DNA from: UBA8231 sp036011085
GTDB taxonomy: Bacteria > Latescibacterota > UBA2968 > UBA8231
Length of the DNA: 64,000 nt
Direction: 5' to 3'
NCBI GenBank assembly: GCA_036011085.1
Contig: DASCMS010000161.1
Coordinates: forward strand, 1-64,000
Shown one piece after another: positions 25,643 to 36,300 of this stretch. The position numbers were made by a program, and so were the translations under genes. The number at the start of each line of letters is the position of its first letter. Position 1 is the first letter of the stretch. Below the pieces are notes generated by a model, which was not told where the DNA came from, did not search any database, and saw nothing but the letters and a program-made list of their open reading frames with translations.

Positions 25643-26437
25643 ATGCGCTGGGAACACCTGAGTTACAAAGCCTTCGGACCCGCCGTCCGCGACTGTGCCG
25701 GTGTCGGTGTCATCCCCATCGGTGTCATCGAGCCGCACAGTGCCCACCTGCCGTTGGGCACCGATTGCTTCGCCTCCCACCACATCGCCTGCGAGGCGGC
25801 CGCACGTGAGCCGGCCCTCGTCCTTCCCTCCTACCCGTGGGGGATCAACCATGAGGGCGCTCACCTGCCCGGCTCCATCGTCATCGAACGCGACCTCGTC
25901 TTCCGCCTGCTGCAGAACGTGTGCGACGAGATGGCCCGTCACGGCGTGAAGAAGATCGTCCTGCTCTCCGGTCACGGCGGCAACCGCTACGCCCTGCCCC
26001 TGTTCGTGCAGACCCTCGTCGAGAAGGAACGGGACTACGCCGTCTACTACGCCCAGCTGCCGGGCTTTGACGGCTGGAAGAACCTGAAGGAAGCCGACGA
26101 CGACGGCCATGCCGGCGAGCAGGAAACGAGCATGATGCTGCATCTCGATGCCGATCTGGTCGACATGGAGGCCGTCCCCGACCCCTTCACCAATCAGGGA
26201 GGCAACGCCGAGTTGAAGCGGGCCGGCGCCTACTCACCCGTCGACTGGTATGCGATGTACCCCAACATGTACGTCGGTGACGCCGGCAAGGCGACGGCGG
26301 CCAAAGGCAAGGCCGTCTTCGATCACAGCATCGACGCCTTCGCAAAGCTGCTGGGAGCGGTGAAGGCGGATGAGATCACGGCCGAGCTGCTCACCCGGTT
26401 CAGGGAAGGGGTGAAGGCGCCGACGTCGCCCTACTGA
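25643..26437 (+). CDS. Creatininase-family amidohydrolase
   Basis: A 264-residue protein of the creatininase/MftE family. The metal-binding N-terminal motif is VIPIGVIEPHSAHLPLGTD (Glu30, His32, Asp41), the GHGGN signature is in IVLLSGHGGNRYA, and AGEQETSMML supplies the later glutamate. It hydrolyses a cyclic amide or related C-N bond, but creatinine itself is unlikely because the family is broad. ATG 25643 is chosen for the strong GGAGGAGG eight to ten bases upstream; the longer frame has no such site. First gene of a five-gene plus-strand operon; the next starts two bases after its stop. Confidence 0.88.
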   Translation: MRWEHLSYKAFGPAVRDCAGVGVIPIGVIEPHSAHLPLGTDCFASHHIACEAAAREPALVLPSYPWGINHEGAHLPGSIVIERDLVFRLLQNVCDEMARHGVKKIVLLSGHGGNRYALPLFVQTLVEKERDYAVYYAQLPGFDGWKNLKEADDDGHAGEQETSMMLHLDADLVDMEAVPDPFTNQGGNAELKRAGAYSPVDWYAMYPNMYVGDAGKATAAKGKAVFDHSIDAFAKLLGAVKADEITAELLTRFREGVKAPTSPY

Positions 26438-26439
26438 CC

Positions 26440-27735
26440 ATGACCCTCCATGTCCGCATCGAAGTCGAGGACGAGATCTACTCGTACACACCAGCCGACA
26501 ACGGCGCCGGGCCTCTGTGGTGCCACGGCTCCACCGTGGTCGCCCGGCGGGAGGATCATGTCTTTGTCGCAGGCCTGGAGACGATTGCGGAGCAGGTCCC
26601 GCTCAACAACACGCGCTGGCTGCTGTTCGATCGCCGGGACGACGGTGACTGGCGACTGCTGCATCGGGATCTGACGGGACGCACGCGCGAGCCCTCCCCC
26701 GTCGCCCTCGCAGGCGACGATCTGCTGGTCTCAGCCAATCCGACTCAGGCCGACCCCGGGGAATACGGCGGTCCGGCGACCCCGACGGTGTTTCGTTTCA
26801 ACGCCCGGGACCCCGAGTCCGACCCCCAACTGGAACAGCCCGACTGGGAGGGTACACCCCCGTTCAGCGAACACTCCTATCGCACCGTCACCGCCGACTG
26901 CGAGAGTGAGGACGTGCTCTACATGCAGAACGAGGGGTACGAGATCGCCCACCTGTCACTGCGGCGCGGCGATGTGTGGCAGGCCCGCGGTCAGATTCGC
27001 TGGCCTCTCGGCAGCGAATACGACAGACCGCAACCCCTGCGCCTGTGCTACCCCAACGTCATGCTGCGCTCCGGGGCTGCCCACTTTCTCGGTGTAGGTG
27101 ACATCGTCGAGCCGGTAGAGGAGTGGCGCGCGGCCAAGAAGCAGATTACCGGGCGCGACTGGGACTATGTCTTCCGGCGCTTGTTCTACGCCGCCTCTCC
27201 CGATATCGCTCGGGAGCCTTTCGGTGAATGGCTGGAGCTGGCCAACCGGGATGCCACGGCCGGCTCCACGCGCAACTGTGATCTCTGGGTCGACGCCAGG
27301 GGTGACGCCCATGTTCTCTGGATCGACGTCAGCACCGATGCCCGTATCCGTGACCAGTTCTTCCCCGGCACCGAGTTGCGGAATTCGCTGGAGTATGCGG
27401 TGGTGCGGGACGGCATGATCACAGCGCGCCACACGCTCGCCGCTCTCGGCGAGGACCAGGACGGGTCGCTCCCGACACAGGCTCGGATCCACATCACGCC
27501 TTTCGGTCTGCCCGCCGTGCTGGGCCAGTTCCAGCACGGCAACACCACGCTCTGGCGTCTGGCGCTGTTGGAAGCAGAACCGACGTGGGTCGACATCCCC
27601 TTTTCGCGGCCCATGACCGGCACCTTCCTGACCAACACGGTGCGCGGCGGCTCGGCTCCGAGTGATACCATCGACATCGTCGGCAGCGTGGCCGGGTCCG
27701 GCCTCGGGTACGCCCGACTGCGCGTGGAGCCATGA
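26440..27735 (+). CDS. Hypothetical beta-propeller-like protein
   Basis: A 431-residue protein of beta-rich composition with repeats such as GPLWCHGSTVVARREDHVFV, RWLLFDRRDDGDWRLLHRDL and DLWVDARGDAHVLWIDVS. These resemble BNR/sialidase-like or six-bladed propeller strands. No catalytic motif or signal peptide is seen. It is not recognised as a known family. The ATG follows the creatininase stop by two bases and its stop overlaps the start of the terpenoid synthase gene (ATGA), so it is tightly coupled to both. Confidence 0.6.
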   Translation: MTLHVRIEVEDEIYSYTPADNGAGPLWCHGSTVVARREDHVFVAGLETIAEQVPLNNTRWLLFDRRDDGDWRLLHRDLTGRTREPSPVALAGDDLLVSANPTQADPGEYGGPATPTVFRFNARDPESDPQLEQPDWEGTPPFSEHSYRTVTADCESEDVLYMQNEGYEIAHLSLRRGDVWQARGQIRWPLGSEYDRPQPLRLCYPNVMLRSGAAHFLGVGDIVEPVEEWRAAKKQITGRDWDYVFRRLFYAASPDIAREPFGEWLELANRDATAGSTRNCDLWVDARGDAHVLWIDVSTDARIRDQFFPGTELRNSLEYAVVRDGMITARHTLAALGEDQDGSLPTQARIHITPFGLPAVLGQFQHGNTTLWRLALLEAEPTWVDIPFSRPMTGTFLTNTVRGGSAPSDTIDIVGSVAGSGLGYARLRVEP

Positions 27736-28817
27736 GCTCCACCATCGCCGGCTGGCGCCGCCCCTGGCTGGTCCTGAATGGGGCACGCGTGAACCGTGAC
27801 CGCCCTGACCTGGACGGACTGCGACAGCAGGCAGACCCGGAAGCCTTCGTCTGGCAGATCCTGCCCCATGCGGCGCGCACCTTCTCCGCCTGTATCTCCT
27901 TGCTGCCGCCCCGCATCGCCCGTGCCGCAGCCGTGGGCAACCTCTACTGCCGCATTCTCGACACCTACGAGGACCAGCACCCCGATCCCGCCTCGCGGGA
28001 GGCCGCCCTGCGGGCTTTCGCCACGCGCCTGGACACCACCCCGCCCACACCGGCGCCACCTATCCCGAACGCCTTCCAGCAGGATGCCCGCGACGCCACA
28101 CACCTGCTGCTCGTCGAACGCTGCGATATGGTGGACCGCGTCTTTCTCACTCTCGACGAAGGACAGCAGCAGGCGGTACGAAGTGTCGTCACCGCCATGG
28201 CCGAGGGCATGTGCTGGTCCTCCCGGGTCTTCGTCGAACAGGACGGCGTGCTGGCGGACGAGGCCCAGCTGCTGCGCTACTGTCGCAACGTCATCGGCCA
28301 CCCCGTCGTCTTCGTCATGCATCTGCTGCGCGGCGACCACCTGCCCGCTGAGTTGACCGAGCACGCCATGGTCGTTGGGGAAATGGTACAGCTGGCCAAC
28401 ATCACCCGCGACATCGAGAAGGACCTGCAGCGCGGTGTCGCCTACCACCCGGACCTGCGCTCCCAATTGAACGGCAACCCGCAGGATCCGGCCCTCATCC
28501 GCCGGGCACGACTCGAGTTTCTGCGCCTCGCCCTGGCCAGGGTACCCGCATACCTGCGCATCGTCGAGGCCATCGACTTCGACCGCATCAGTACGACGCG
28601 TGCGTCGGCACTGCTGATGCTCCTGTTCACCGATCGCCACTACCGCGGCTGCGCCCGTCGTCTTGGCCTACCGTCCTGGTCGGGAGCCGACAGCTGGCCG
28701 GCGCTGCTGCGACAGACCCTGCCCGCCGTCGTCTCGCCACACTACACCCGCAGGATGCTGACTCGCGTGCAGGAGAACTTCCTGGGCGCTCTCCGTGAAA
28801 GCGAAGCACACGCGTGA
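27732..28817 (+). CDS. Squalene/phytoene-synthase family protein
   Basis: A 361-residue head-to-head prenyl synthase homologue. Both aspartate-rich motifs are present: Asp77-Thr-Tyr-Glu-Asp81 in LYCRILDTYEDQHP and Asp227-Ile-Glu-Lys-Asp231 in QLANITRDIEKDLQRG. These bind Mg2+ and diphosphate of farnesyl or geranylgeranyl diphosphate. The family makes squalene, phytoene or presqualene diphosphate. No other isoprenoid gene is in the window and the operon partners are carbohydrate-related, so the product is unclear. It overlaps neighbours on both sides by four bases. Confidence 0.85.
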   Translation: MSSTIAGWRRPWLVLNGARVNRDRPDLDGLRQQADPEAFVWQILPHAARTFSACISLLPPRIARAAAVGNLYCRILDTYEDQHPDPASREAALRAFATRLDTTPPTPAPPIPNAFQQDARDATHLLLVERCDMVDRVFLTLDEGQQQAVRSVVTAMAEGMCWSSRVFVEQDGVLADEAQLLRYCRNVIGHPVVFVMHLLRGDHLPAELTEHAMVVGEMVQLANITRDIEKDLQRGVAYHPDLRSQLNGNPQDPALIRRARLEFLRLALARVPAYLRIVEAIDFDRISTTRASALLMLLFTDRHYRGCARRLGLPSWSGADSWPALLRQTLPAVVSPHYTRRMLTRVQENFLGALRESEAHA

Positions 28818-31174
28818 GCTCCGACTTCGAGCGCGAATGGCGGCGCAAGGTGCGCCGGGTGCGTGGTTCCGATTTCTGGCACACCGTGTCCTGCCCGCCA
28901 CAGGCCCGGATCGAGCCGGCACGGCAACGCCCACGTCGTGGCGACGTTGCCATCGACAGCGCCTGGTCACTGCAGCTGGAGGGTGATGTCAGTACCGGCG
29001 GACCGGCCACACGCGGTGTCGAGGATCTGCGCCACAGCCTGGCACGCCGACTCGGCCTGCGTCTGCGGCGGGGTAGCGCTGCCTGCCCACGCCTTGTGTT
29101 TCGCCTGCAACCGGGACGAAAACCCGTGGATCGCTGGTCGGGGCGCTTCCGTCTGCACGTCACCCGCAACTGCGTCGAGATCGTCGCACCAACCGAGGCC
29201 GCGTTGCTGCGCTCCAGTCTCTGGCTGTCCAACTACTTCAGCCTGCGGCGCAACGCCCACTTGTCTCTGGGACGTCGCCGGATTCAGCCCTCCGTGGACC
29301 TGCATGTCGGCGCCGATCTGTGGGGCGGGTTCTGCACCACCCAGGGCTGGATCCACGGACGCGAGAGGGACGACAACTTCCTCGAACTGGCTCGCGTCGG
29401 CGTCAATGCCGTGCCGATCATGACGCTGCTCGAAGACTATCTACTACCCGGCGCGGATGGCCTCGCGCAACTGGGCCATCCCGATGCGGGAAGGAACCGC
29501 CGGCGCCTGAAGAAGCTGGCGCGCGCCGCCGCGGCCTGCGGTGTGCACATCATGCTCATGGGTTACAACCCCAAGCTCGAGCCCGATCATGCACTGTTCC
29601 GACGACGGCCACGCTCCCGCGGCGCCCTGCAGGCTGGCGGTGCGTTCCGTACGCTCTGCACGAGCGACCCGACGACCCGCCGTTTCCTCGCCGATGCCTG
29701 GGCCTCGCTCTTTGCCGACATCCCTGAGCTCGGCGGCATCATCGCCATCACCGGCGGCGAGGGCTTCTACCACTGCTTCATGCGCAGTGCGGACCGCGCT
29801 GCAGATTGTCCGCGATGTGGCCGGCGTCACGGACCGGAGGCGGTGGCCGAGCTCGTCAATGATGTCGCCCGCAGCATGCACAAGGCCCAACCCGAGGCCC
29901 GCCTCACCACCTGGCCGTATTCGTCCACCCACTGGTCCGGGGACCGGGATCAGGACGACTACATCGCCGCCCTCGATCCCGGGCACGTCATCTTCCAGAC
30001 CGAGATCGACAAGGACTCCGTCGACTGGCGTGAGGCCGGTTATGCCAAGGACTGCTGGGACTATTCCATGAGCCGGGTCACGCCCAGCGACCGGTGCCGG
30101 CGCCAGCGCTCGTTGTGCCGCAAGGCTGGTCTGCCCTTCAGCACCAAACTCGAGATCAACACTTCGATAGAATGCCTCAACGTACCCTACCTGCCGACAC
30201 TCGAGAACCAGCGGGCCATCTGGGAGAACGCCCGCCGGCTGCGGCCCCAGGCCATCCACTCACGGTGGCTCTTCGACGGCGCCAGCAAGTCGCCTTCCGA
30301 AGAGCTCGGTTACTGGTCGATCTGGGGTAAGGGCACCGAGTTCGAGGATCTCGATCATACGCTGACGGCCATCGCCGAGCGTGACTTCGGGCGCAAAGCC
30401 GCCCGCCGTGTGCGCCGCGGGTGGGCGTTGTGCTCCGACGGGATGCGCCACCATCCCCAACTCGACTACTACAAAGGTCCGTTCTTCGTCGGCCCCGGCC
30501 AGCCGCTCGTGCTGGATGGTGCCAGTGCCGACCTGCCGGGGAAAGCGCCCGAGTCACTCGACGAGGCCTTCTTTGGTGTGTTCTACTGGCAGTGGGAGAA
30601 CGCCGTTACGAACGACACCACTTCCCTGATCGAGAAGAGGCCGCTGTTCTATGCCCGCCCCTTCTTCCGTGCCCTGGCCCGTCGCGGCCAGCGACGCGGA
30701 CAGGACGTAGCCCTGGAAGAGCTGCGGGAGCTGGCTCGTCTGTGGGAGAGAGGCGCGGTGCAGATCGAAGCCGCCGGCGTTGATGTACTCCGCGCCGGAC
30801 GGTCACGTTACCGCCGTGAGGTCACCCTCGCCCGTTTCCTGGCGCTGACGTGGCGCTCGGCCGCTCGCGTCGAGGAGTTTCTGCGCCTGCGCGACACCGT
30901 ACACGAGCACTCCGGCCGGCTGTGGGTTCGTGCCGGGCATGTCCGCGAAAACCTGCGCGACGTGGACCGCATGGAGCAGGTGGCGCGGGAGGAGCTGAAG
31001 ACCGCCAGACAGGCGTTGCGACTGGTGGCTGACACGGACTATCTGGACCTGTCCCTGCGCCTCGACATGGGCACCGTGTCGACGGAGCAGATCTTGCAGG
31101 CCAAGGTGATCCAGGTTGAAGACCTGTTGGCTCGTCGCCTGCCCGAGTGGCGGGAGCAGCTGCAAACCTGGTAG
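28814..31174 (+). CDS. Large glycoside-hydrolase-like TIM-barrel protein (GH20/67-like)
   Basis: A 786-residue protein beginning with a GTG (28814) that overlaps the terpenoid synthase stop. The N-terminal about 150 residues (GRFRLHVTRNCVEIVAPTEA) match the alpha-beta domain that precedes GH20/GH67 barrels. The barrel (about 155-560) has RVGVNAVPIMTLLEDYLLPG, HIMLMGYNPKL, IIAITGGEGFYHCF and a CPRC pair in DCPRCGRRHGPEA. A C-terminal helical region follows. Candidate acidic catalysts lie in GGEGFYH. It probably acts on glycosides but specificity is unknown. No signal peptide, so it works in the cytoplasm. Confidence 0.65.
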   Translation: MSSDFEREWRRKVRRVRGSDFWHTVSCPPQARIEPARQRPRRGDVAIDSAWSLQLEGDVSTGGPATRGVEDLRHSLARRLGLRLRRGSAACPRLVFRLQPGRKPVDRWSGRFRLHVTRNCVEIVAPTEAALLRSSLWLSNYFSLRRNAHLSLGRRRIQPSVDLHVGADLWGGFCTTQGWIHGRERDDNFLELARVGVNAVPIMTLLEDYLLPGADGLAQLGHPDAGRNRRRLKKLARAAAACGVHIMLMGYNPKLEPDHALFRRRPRSRGALQAGGAFRTLCTSDPTTRRFLADAWASLFADIPELGGIIAITGGEGFYHCFMRSADRAADCPRCGRRHGPEAVAELVNDVARSMHKAQPEARLTTWPYSSTHWSGDRDQDDYIAALDPGHVIFQTEIDKDSVDWREAGYAKDCWDYSMSRVTPSDRCRRQRSLCRKAGLPFSTKLEINTSIECLNVPYLPTLENQRAIWENARRLRPQAIHSRWLFDGASKSPSEELGYWSIWGKGTEFEDLDHTLTAIAERDFGRKAARRVRRGWALCSDGMRHHPQLDYYKGPFFVGPGQPLVLDGASADLPGKAPESLDEAFFGVFYWQWENAVTNDTTSLIEKRPLFYARPFFRALARRGQRRGQDVALEELRELARLWERGAVQIEAAGVDVLRAGRSRYRREVTLARFLALTWRSAARVEEFLRLRDTVHEHSGRLWVRAGHVRENLRDVDRMEQVAREELKTARQALRLVADTDYLDLSLRLDMGTVSTEQILQAKVIQVEDLLARRLPEWREQLQTW

Positions 31175-31179
31175 GTCCG

Positions 31180-31926
31180 ATGAGCACCGGTCACATCTTC
31201 TCCGCGGTAGCCGACACCTACGACCGGTATCCACGGCAGTTCTCCCCGGCTCTCTACGAACGGATCGCCAGCTTGTGTCCGCCCACCCCGGACACGTGCG
31301 TGCTGGACGTGGGTTGCGGCACCGGCACGACCACGTACGTCCTGGCGGAGAGCTACCCTCGGACCCTTGGCCTCGAGCCTTCTGCAGCGCTGCTGCGTCA
31401 CGCATCCTCGCGGGATGGGGCCATCCTCTGGCTTCAGGGCATCGCCGAGCAGATGCCGCTGGCCGACCACGGGTTCGATCTCATCACGGCGGCGCAGGCC
31501 TTCCACTGGTTCGATGGTGACGTGTTTCTTGCCGAAGCCCGGCGAATCCTCAAACCCGGGGGCACGATCGCCCTGTTCTGGAAAGGCCCCGAGCGTGGTG
31601 AGCCGTACCGGAGGCTGCTGGAACGGACCATCGACGAGCGCCTCCACGTGAGCAAGCTCAGGACCCCTCTTGCCGATGTCGAACAGTCGCTGTCCGCCTC
31701 TGGACTCACCAACGTGCGGATGCAGGAGTTCGTATTCGACATCGAGTGGACGGTGGAATCCTATGTGGGATCCGTCAGCAGCACCTCGAGGATGGCCCAG
31801 CTGGATGAAGAGCAGAGGGCACAGCTGATCCCGCATCTGCGCGCCGCGCTCCTTGAGGAAACGGGTCAGGATCGGTTCACGGAGCGTAACGTCGCCAGCC
31901 TGTTCACGGCGAGAAACCCCAGTTGA
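31180..31926 (+). CDS. SAM-dependent methyltransferase (Methyltransf_11 type)
   Basis: A 248-residue class I methyltransferase. The SAM motif I is VLDVGCGTGTTTYV, followed by LGLEPSAALL (acidic ribose contact), LWLQGIAEQMPL and FDLITAAQAFHWF, then RRILKPGGTIALF. It starts at ATG 31180, five bases after the glycosidase-like stop. Last gene of the five-gene operon. The substrate is unknown; a lipid or small polar acceptor are both possible given the terpenoid synthase two genes upstream. Confidence 0.88.
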   Translation: MSTGHIFSAVADTYDRYPRQFSPALYERIASLCPPTPDTCVLDVGCGTGTTTYVLAESYPRTLGLEPSAALLRHASSRDGAILWLQGIAEQMPLADHGFDLITAAQAFHWFDGDVFLAEARRILKPGGTIALFWKGPERGEPYRRLLERTIDERLHVSKLRTPLADVEQSLSASGLTNVRMQEFVFDIEWTVESYVGSVSSTSRMAQLDEEQRAQLIPHLRAALLEETGQDRFTERNVASLFTARNPS

Positions 31927-32025
31927 GACGGTCTGCATGAGGCCGCGGATCCAGGGTTGCTCCCGGTCGCTCGTTCGTCCACTTTCCAGCCGCCGCAACA
32001 CCCTCCCTCTCTGTCCGAGGCTCCC

Positions 32026-33306
32026 ATGAAGATCAAGTCCATCGAACTCACCCACCTCGACGTTCCCTTCACCGCCCACACCGACCTGCACATGAAGTAC
32101 TGGCTGCCCCACTGGCGCATCGTGCAGATCTGCAGGCTGACCATGGACAATGGGGTCGTCGGCTTCGGCGAGACGATCCCCAACTACACGTGGTCGAAAG
32201 TGCCCGAGGATGTCGAGGAGCGAATCGTCGGCCAGGAGGCGGCCAGCCTGTTGTGGGACGACAGCGTCGGCGCCGGCGTGCAGATGGCCCTGTTCGACGC
32301 CGTGGGCAAGCACGAGAACGTGCCCGTCCACCAGCTGCTGGGGAGCCAGATCCGCGATCATGTACCCCTGTCCTGGTGGGGGATGGACATGCCGCCAAAG
32401 GACTGGGCAAGACAATGCTCGGATGCAGTGAAAGCCGGCTACATGTCGGCCAAGCTGAAGGCCCGCACCTGGTATGACCTGCACGCTGCCATCCAGGCCA
32501 TCATCAAGAGAGTGCCGCCGCAGTTCAAGCTAGATTTCGACTACAACGGCACCCTCGACAACGCCGCCAACGCCGTGGAGCACCTAAAGTCCCTGGAGCG
32601 CTATGAGCAGGTGGCCATGATCGAGTCGCCGATCCCGCAGGGCGACGTGGCCGGCAACCGGCATATCCGGGAGCGCATCAACCGCCCGGTGGCCATGCAC
32701 TTCGGCCAACCTCCCATCGCCACCACCATGAACCAGGACGTGGCCGACGGCTTCGTCGTCTGTGCCGGCGCCTCGGCGATCCGGTCGCAATCGGCCATCA
32801 CCAACGCCGCCAACAAACCCTTCTGGCTGCAGCTGGTGGGCACCGGAATCACCACCACCTGGGCGGCGCACCTGGGTGCCGTCTGCCCCGAGGCCAAGTG
32901 GCCGGCCATCACCTGCATGAACATCTGGAAGGAGCAGCTCATCACACCGAAGATCGAGCTGCGCGGTGGCTTCCATGCGGTGCCGGTGAAATCCGGCCTC
33001 GGTGTCGAGCTGAACGAGAGACTGGTGAAGAGATACACCGTGGACTACGACTGGGTCGATGCCCCGCGCCACGTTTACCGCTACTCTCGCGCCAGCGGCG
33101 AAGTTACCTACTTCGGCTGCAACAAGCAGAACCTCCATGGCATCTATCCGCGGGCGGCCATGCCCGTCAGCGAGGCCGGCTCGCAGTGCGTGCCGGTGGA
33201 AGACGACGGCTCCAAAGCCTTTGCGAAGATCTGGGAGGCCGTGCAGGACGGGGCGACGCTGCGGCGGCGGGAGGGGAGTACGAAGTCCAGGAAGGCCTCG
33301 AAATAG
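32026..33306 (+). CDS. Enolase-superfamily protein (second paralogue)
   Basis: A 426-residue protein with the superfamily fold: MKIKSIELTHLDVP cap start, GVVGFGETIPNY, KLKARTW as the KxK motif, Asp in LDFDYNG and Glu in MIESPIPQ as metal ligands. The third-ligand strand reads VAMHFGQPP, lacking the usual Asp/Glu, as in the other enolase-superfamily protein of this window. The start is ATG 32026, preceded by GAGG. It is the first gene of a run that includes the Reg_prop histidine kinase 30 bases downstream, so its substrate may relate to that sensor. C-terminal about 80 residues are an unusual extension. Confidence 0.85.
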   Translation: MKIKSIELTHLDVPFTAHTDLHMKYWLPHWRIVQICRLTMDNGVVGFGETIPNYTWSKVPEDVEERIVGQEAASLLWDDSVGAGVQMALFDAVGKHENVPVHQLLGSQIRDHVPLSWWGMDMPPKDWARQCSDAVKAGYMSAKLKARTWYDLHAAIQAIIKRVPPQFKLDFDYNGTLDNAANAVEHLKSLERYEQVAMIESPIPQGDVAGNRHIRERINRPVAMHFGQPPIATTMNQDVADGFVVCAGASAIRSQSAITNAANKPFWLQLVGTGITTTWAAHLGAVCPEAKWPAITCMNIWKEQLITPKIELRGGFHAVPVKSGLGVELNERLVKRYTVDYDWVDAPRHVYRYSRASGEVTYFGCNKQNLHGIYPRAAMPVSEAGSQCVPVEDDGSKAFAKIWEAVQDGATLRRREGSTKSRKASK

Positions 33307-33336
33307 GGCCCGGCATCTCTTCGTGTCCTGTGGCCG

Positions 33337-36300
33337 ATGATGCGATCCCTGCTTCTCTCACTACTGCTCGCGCCTGTGGCGATGGCCTCGGCCCAGACCG
33401 GCGCTACACTGGCCCGACTGGCCGTCCGGGTCGATCCCCAGCATCGATCCGAGTTCCACGCGCTCTTTGAGGAGTCGATCCGCCCCCTGCTGCTCCGGCA
33501 CGGCGTGGTCGAGGTGGGCGATGCCGGTCGCCCGACGGTGGACAGCACTTACTGCCGCGTGCTGCGGGTCGCGGCTCCCGAGGCCATACCCACGTTGCGG
33601 AAGTCCCTGTTCTTTGCCCCCGCGTGGCTGTCCCTGGTGGACTCCACCACCGGCCGCTTCGGTGTGATCGACGATGACATCTCGTTGCGCCTCTACAGCA
33701 CCCCTGCCATACCGACGTATCGATCCCTCGTGGGCACGGGCGTTCGCCAAGGGCTCTGGCACAACTTCGGCGTGACCGATGGCCTGCCCGCCGGCGGCGT
33801 CCATCGGATGGTCCAGGACGCGGACGGGATCATGTGGCTGGCAATGGAGACCGCCGGCCTGTGCCGTTACGATGGTCAGGAGTTTTTCTGCTACGGCGAA
33901 GGAAGCGGCCTGCCAGGCAATGACGTCTCTGACCTCCGGCTTGGCGCCGATGGCGATCTGTGGCTCGAAGTTACCTCGTATCCCCTCGGGGAGGGCCGTC
34001 CTCTCAGCTTCGTGCGCTTCGACGGAACGGCGTTCCACGTCTACACGGCGGCGGACGGTGTACCCGATGACTGCAGTTTCATGGCGGGGAGTTCGGCAGA
34101 CGTGTGGCTCGTCTCGCCACAGGCCGGACCGCTGCGCTGGAACGGCGAAAGCTGGACGACGGCAGAATGGGCGAGAGAGATCTGGCCACGCATTCGCGCC
34201 GCCGAGACGCCCTCGGAACTCGGTTCGTACTCATTCTACATGGATCGTCGTGGCGCACTCTGGCTCTCGACACGCCTGCGCTTGCAGCGGGCCATACCAG
34301 GACGGCTCGAGGAATGGCCCCGGCCACCGACAGCCCCCGCCTGGTCCATCTACGAGGACAGCAGAGGCGCGATGTGGTTTGGCCTCCACGGAGGAGGGGT
34401 TGCCAGACTCGACTCCAATGGCTGGATGTCACTGTCGGCGCAGGACGGTCTGACGCCCGGTATTCCTGCCCACATGTCCGAAGATCGCAACGGCCACCTC
34501 TGGTTTGCCACCTATGGTGCTGCTGGCGTCAGTCGCTGGGATGGCGAGAGGTTGCATGTGCACGACACGCGAGAAGGCCTCATCAACAACCAGGTCCGCC
34601 ACATCCTGGAGGACCGGGAAGGCCATCTCTGGTTCTCCACGATCGAGGGCATCAGTCGTTACGATGGTGTGCATCTCATGCACCTGACGACGTCCGAGGG
34701 CTTGCCAAGCAATGGTGTGATGAGCGCCGTTGAGGACAGTCGTGGCAACATGTGGTTCGGCACCTTCCACGGCAGTGTCACCCGCTACGATGGTAGCAGA
34801 CTGAAGTCCTTTGCCATCGGTCCCCGGATGTCAACTGTATGGTCGGTCGCCGCCGATGCCGACGGCGGAGTGTGGGCTGCCAGATCCAGCCACGATTCGT
34901 CGGCTGTCGTTCGCATCCGGGATGACGAGGTGGTGACCTTTGACAGGCAGCACGGCGTACCTGAGGACGGTCCCTACGACATCCTCGCCGACGCCGACGG
35001 CCTGTGGCTGACCTTTGGCCGTACCTTTCCCGGTGGTCTGGTCCGCTTCGATGGAGCCGAGTTCTCGACCCTGAGCCTGATGGACGGCCTGCCAGGCGAC
35101 AGACTGCAGTCGCTGCACCGTGATCGTGACGGCAAACTCTGGATCGGCATGTTCGCCGGGGGGGTTGCCCGTTACGATGGCGACTCCTTCGAACACCTCG
35201 GGACTGCCGACGGTCTCGCCCACGAGTCGGTTTGGTCCATCCTAAGCGACAGCGCCGGAGCCCTGTGGTTCGGTACCTTCGGCGGCGGAGTGAGCCGCTT
35301 CGACGGACGGGAGTTCGAGACCTTCGACCGCAACAGAGGTCTGGCCCACGACTACGTGCTCTCGATCATGGAAGATCGCCTCGGTCGACTCTGGTTCGGC
35401 ACCTTCGGCGGCGGTATCAGCGTCTACGACGGGCTCGTGTTCCAGACGATCTCCAGGCGCGATGGTCTGCTCAACAATGCTGTCCATGAGATCGTCGAGG
35501 ACAGCCGCGGCGACTACTGGATCGCCACAGAGGGCGGCGTCAGTCGTTACCGGCCTTCGCGCACGCCGCCCCGAGTGCAGATCGCCAACATCATCGCCGA
35601 GCGCGCCCACGGCGCGGCGCGGCAACTGGAGATCGACGACACGCAGGACCTCGTCATATTCGAGTTCCGTGGTCGCAGCTTCACCAGCCATCCCGATCAG
35701 ATCGTCTACGTCTGCCGCCTTCTGGGGTACGACGACGAGTGGCACTTCCAGCGCGAGCCACGGATGCAATATGACGACCTCGGCCTAGGCGAGTACTCCT
35801 TCGAGGTGCGGGCCGTCGACCGCGACCTCAACTATTCCGAGTCCGCATCGGTCCGTCTCACCGTGATCCCGGCGTACGGGCGGTGGAGCCTGGTGGCCGT
35901 GCTCGTCATCACCCTGGGCCTGGTCGGCCTGCAGGGCCGACGTCTCGTACATCGAAACCGCGGGATACGGGAGGCCAATCAGCAACTCAGTCTCAGCAAC
36001 CGTGAGCTGAGCCATGAGATGGAACGGCGGGAGCGGGTCGAGGCGGAACGCACGCGCCTCGATGAGCAGCTCGAACACCTGCGCTTCCTCGACCGGCTGC
36101 GTGGCAGACTGGAGGGGCTGCGGGTTCCCTCGGAGATCGTCGAAGTCGCGGGTCAACATCTGCTCGAGGTCATGGCCAGCACGGCCGGGGGGGCCGTCCG
36201 TATCGTGCTCGATGGCTCCGATCACGCCCTTGGCGACGCTTCCGCATCACTCCATGTGTACGAGACCACTCTGCGTTGGGGTGATCGCGATCGAGGGCGC

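Noticed and set aside
27186..28640. 484-residue minus-strand frame across the propeller and prenyl synthase genes
   Set aside because: The plus-strand genes have clear motifs and coupled junctions; this is an antisense shadow.
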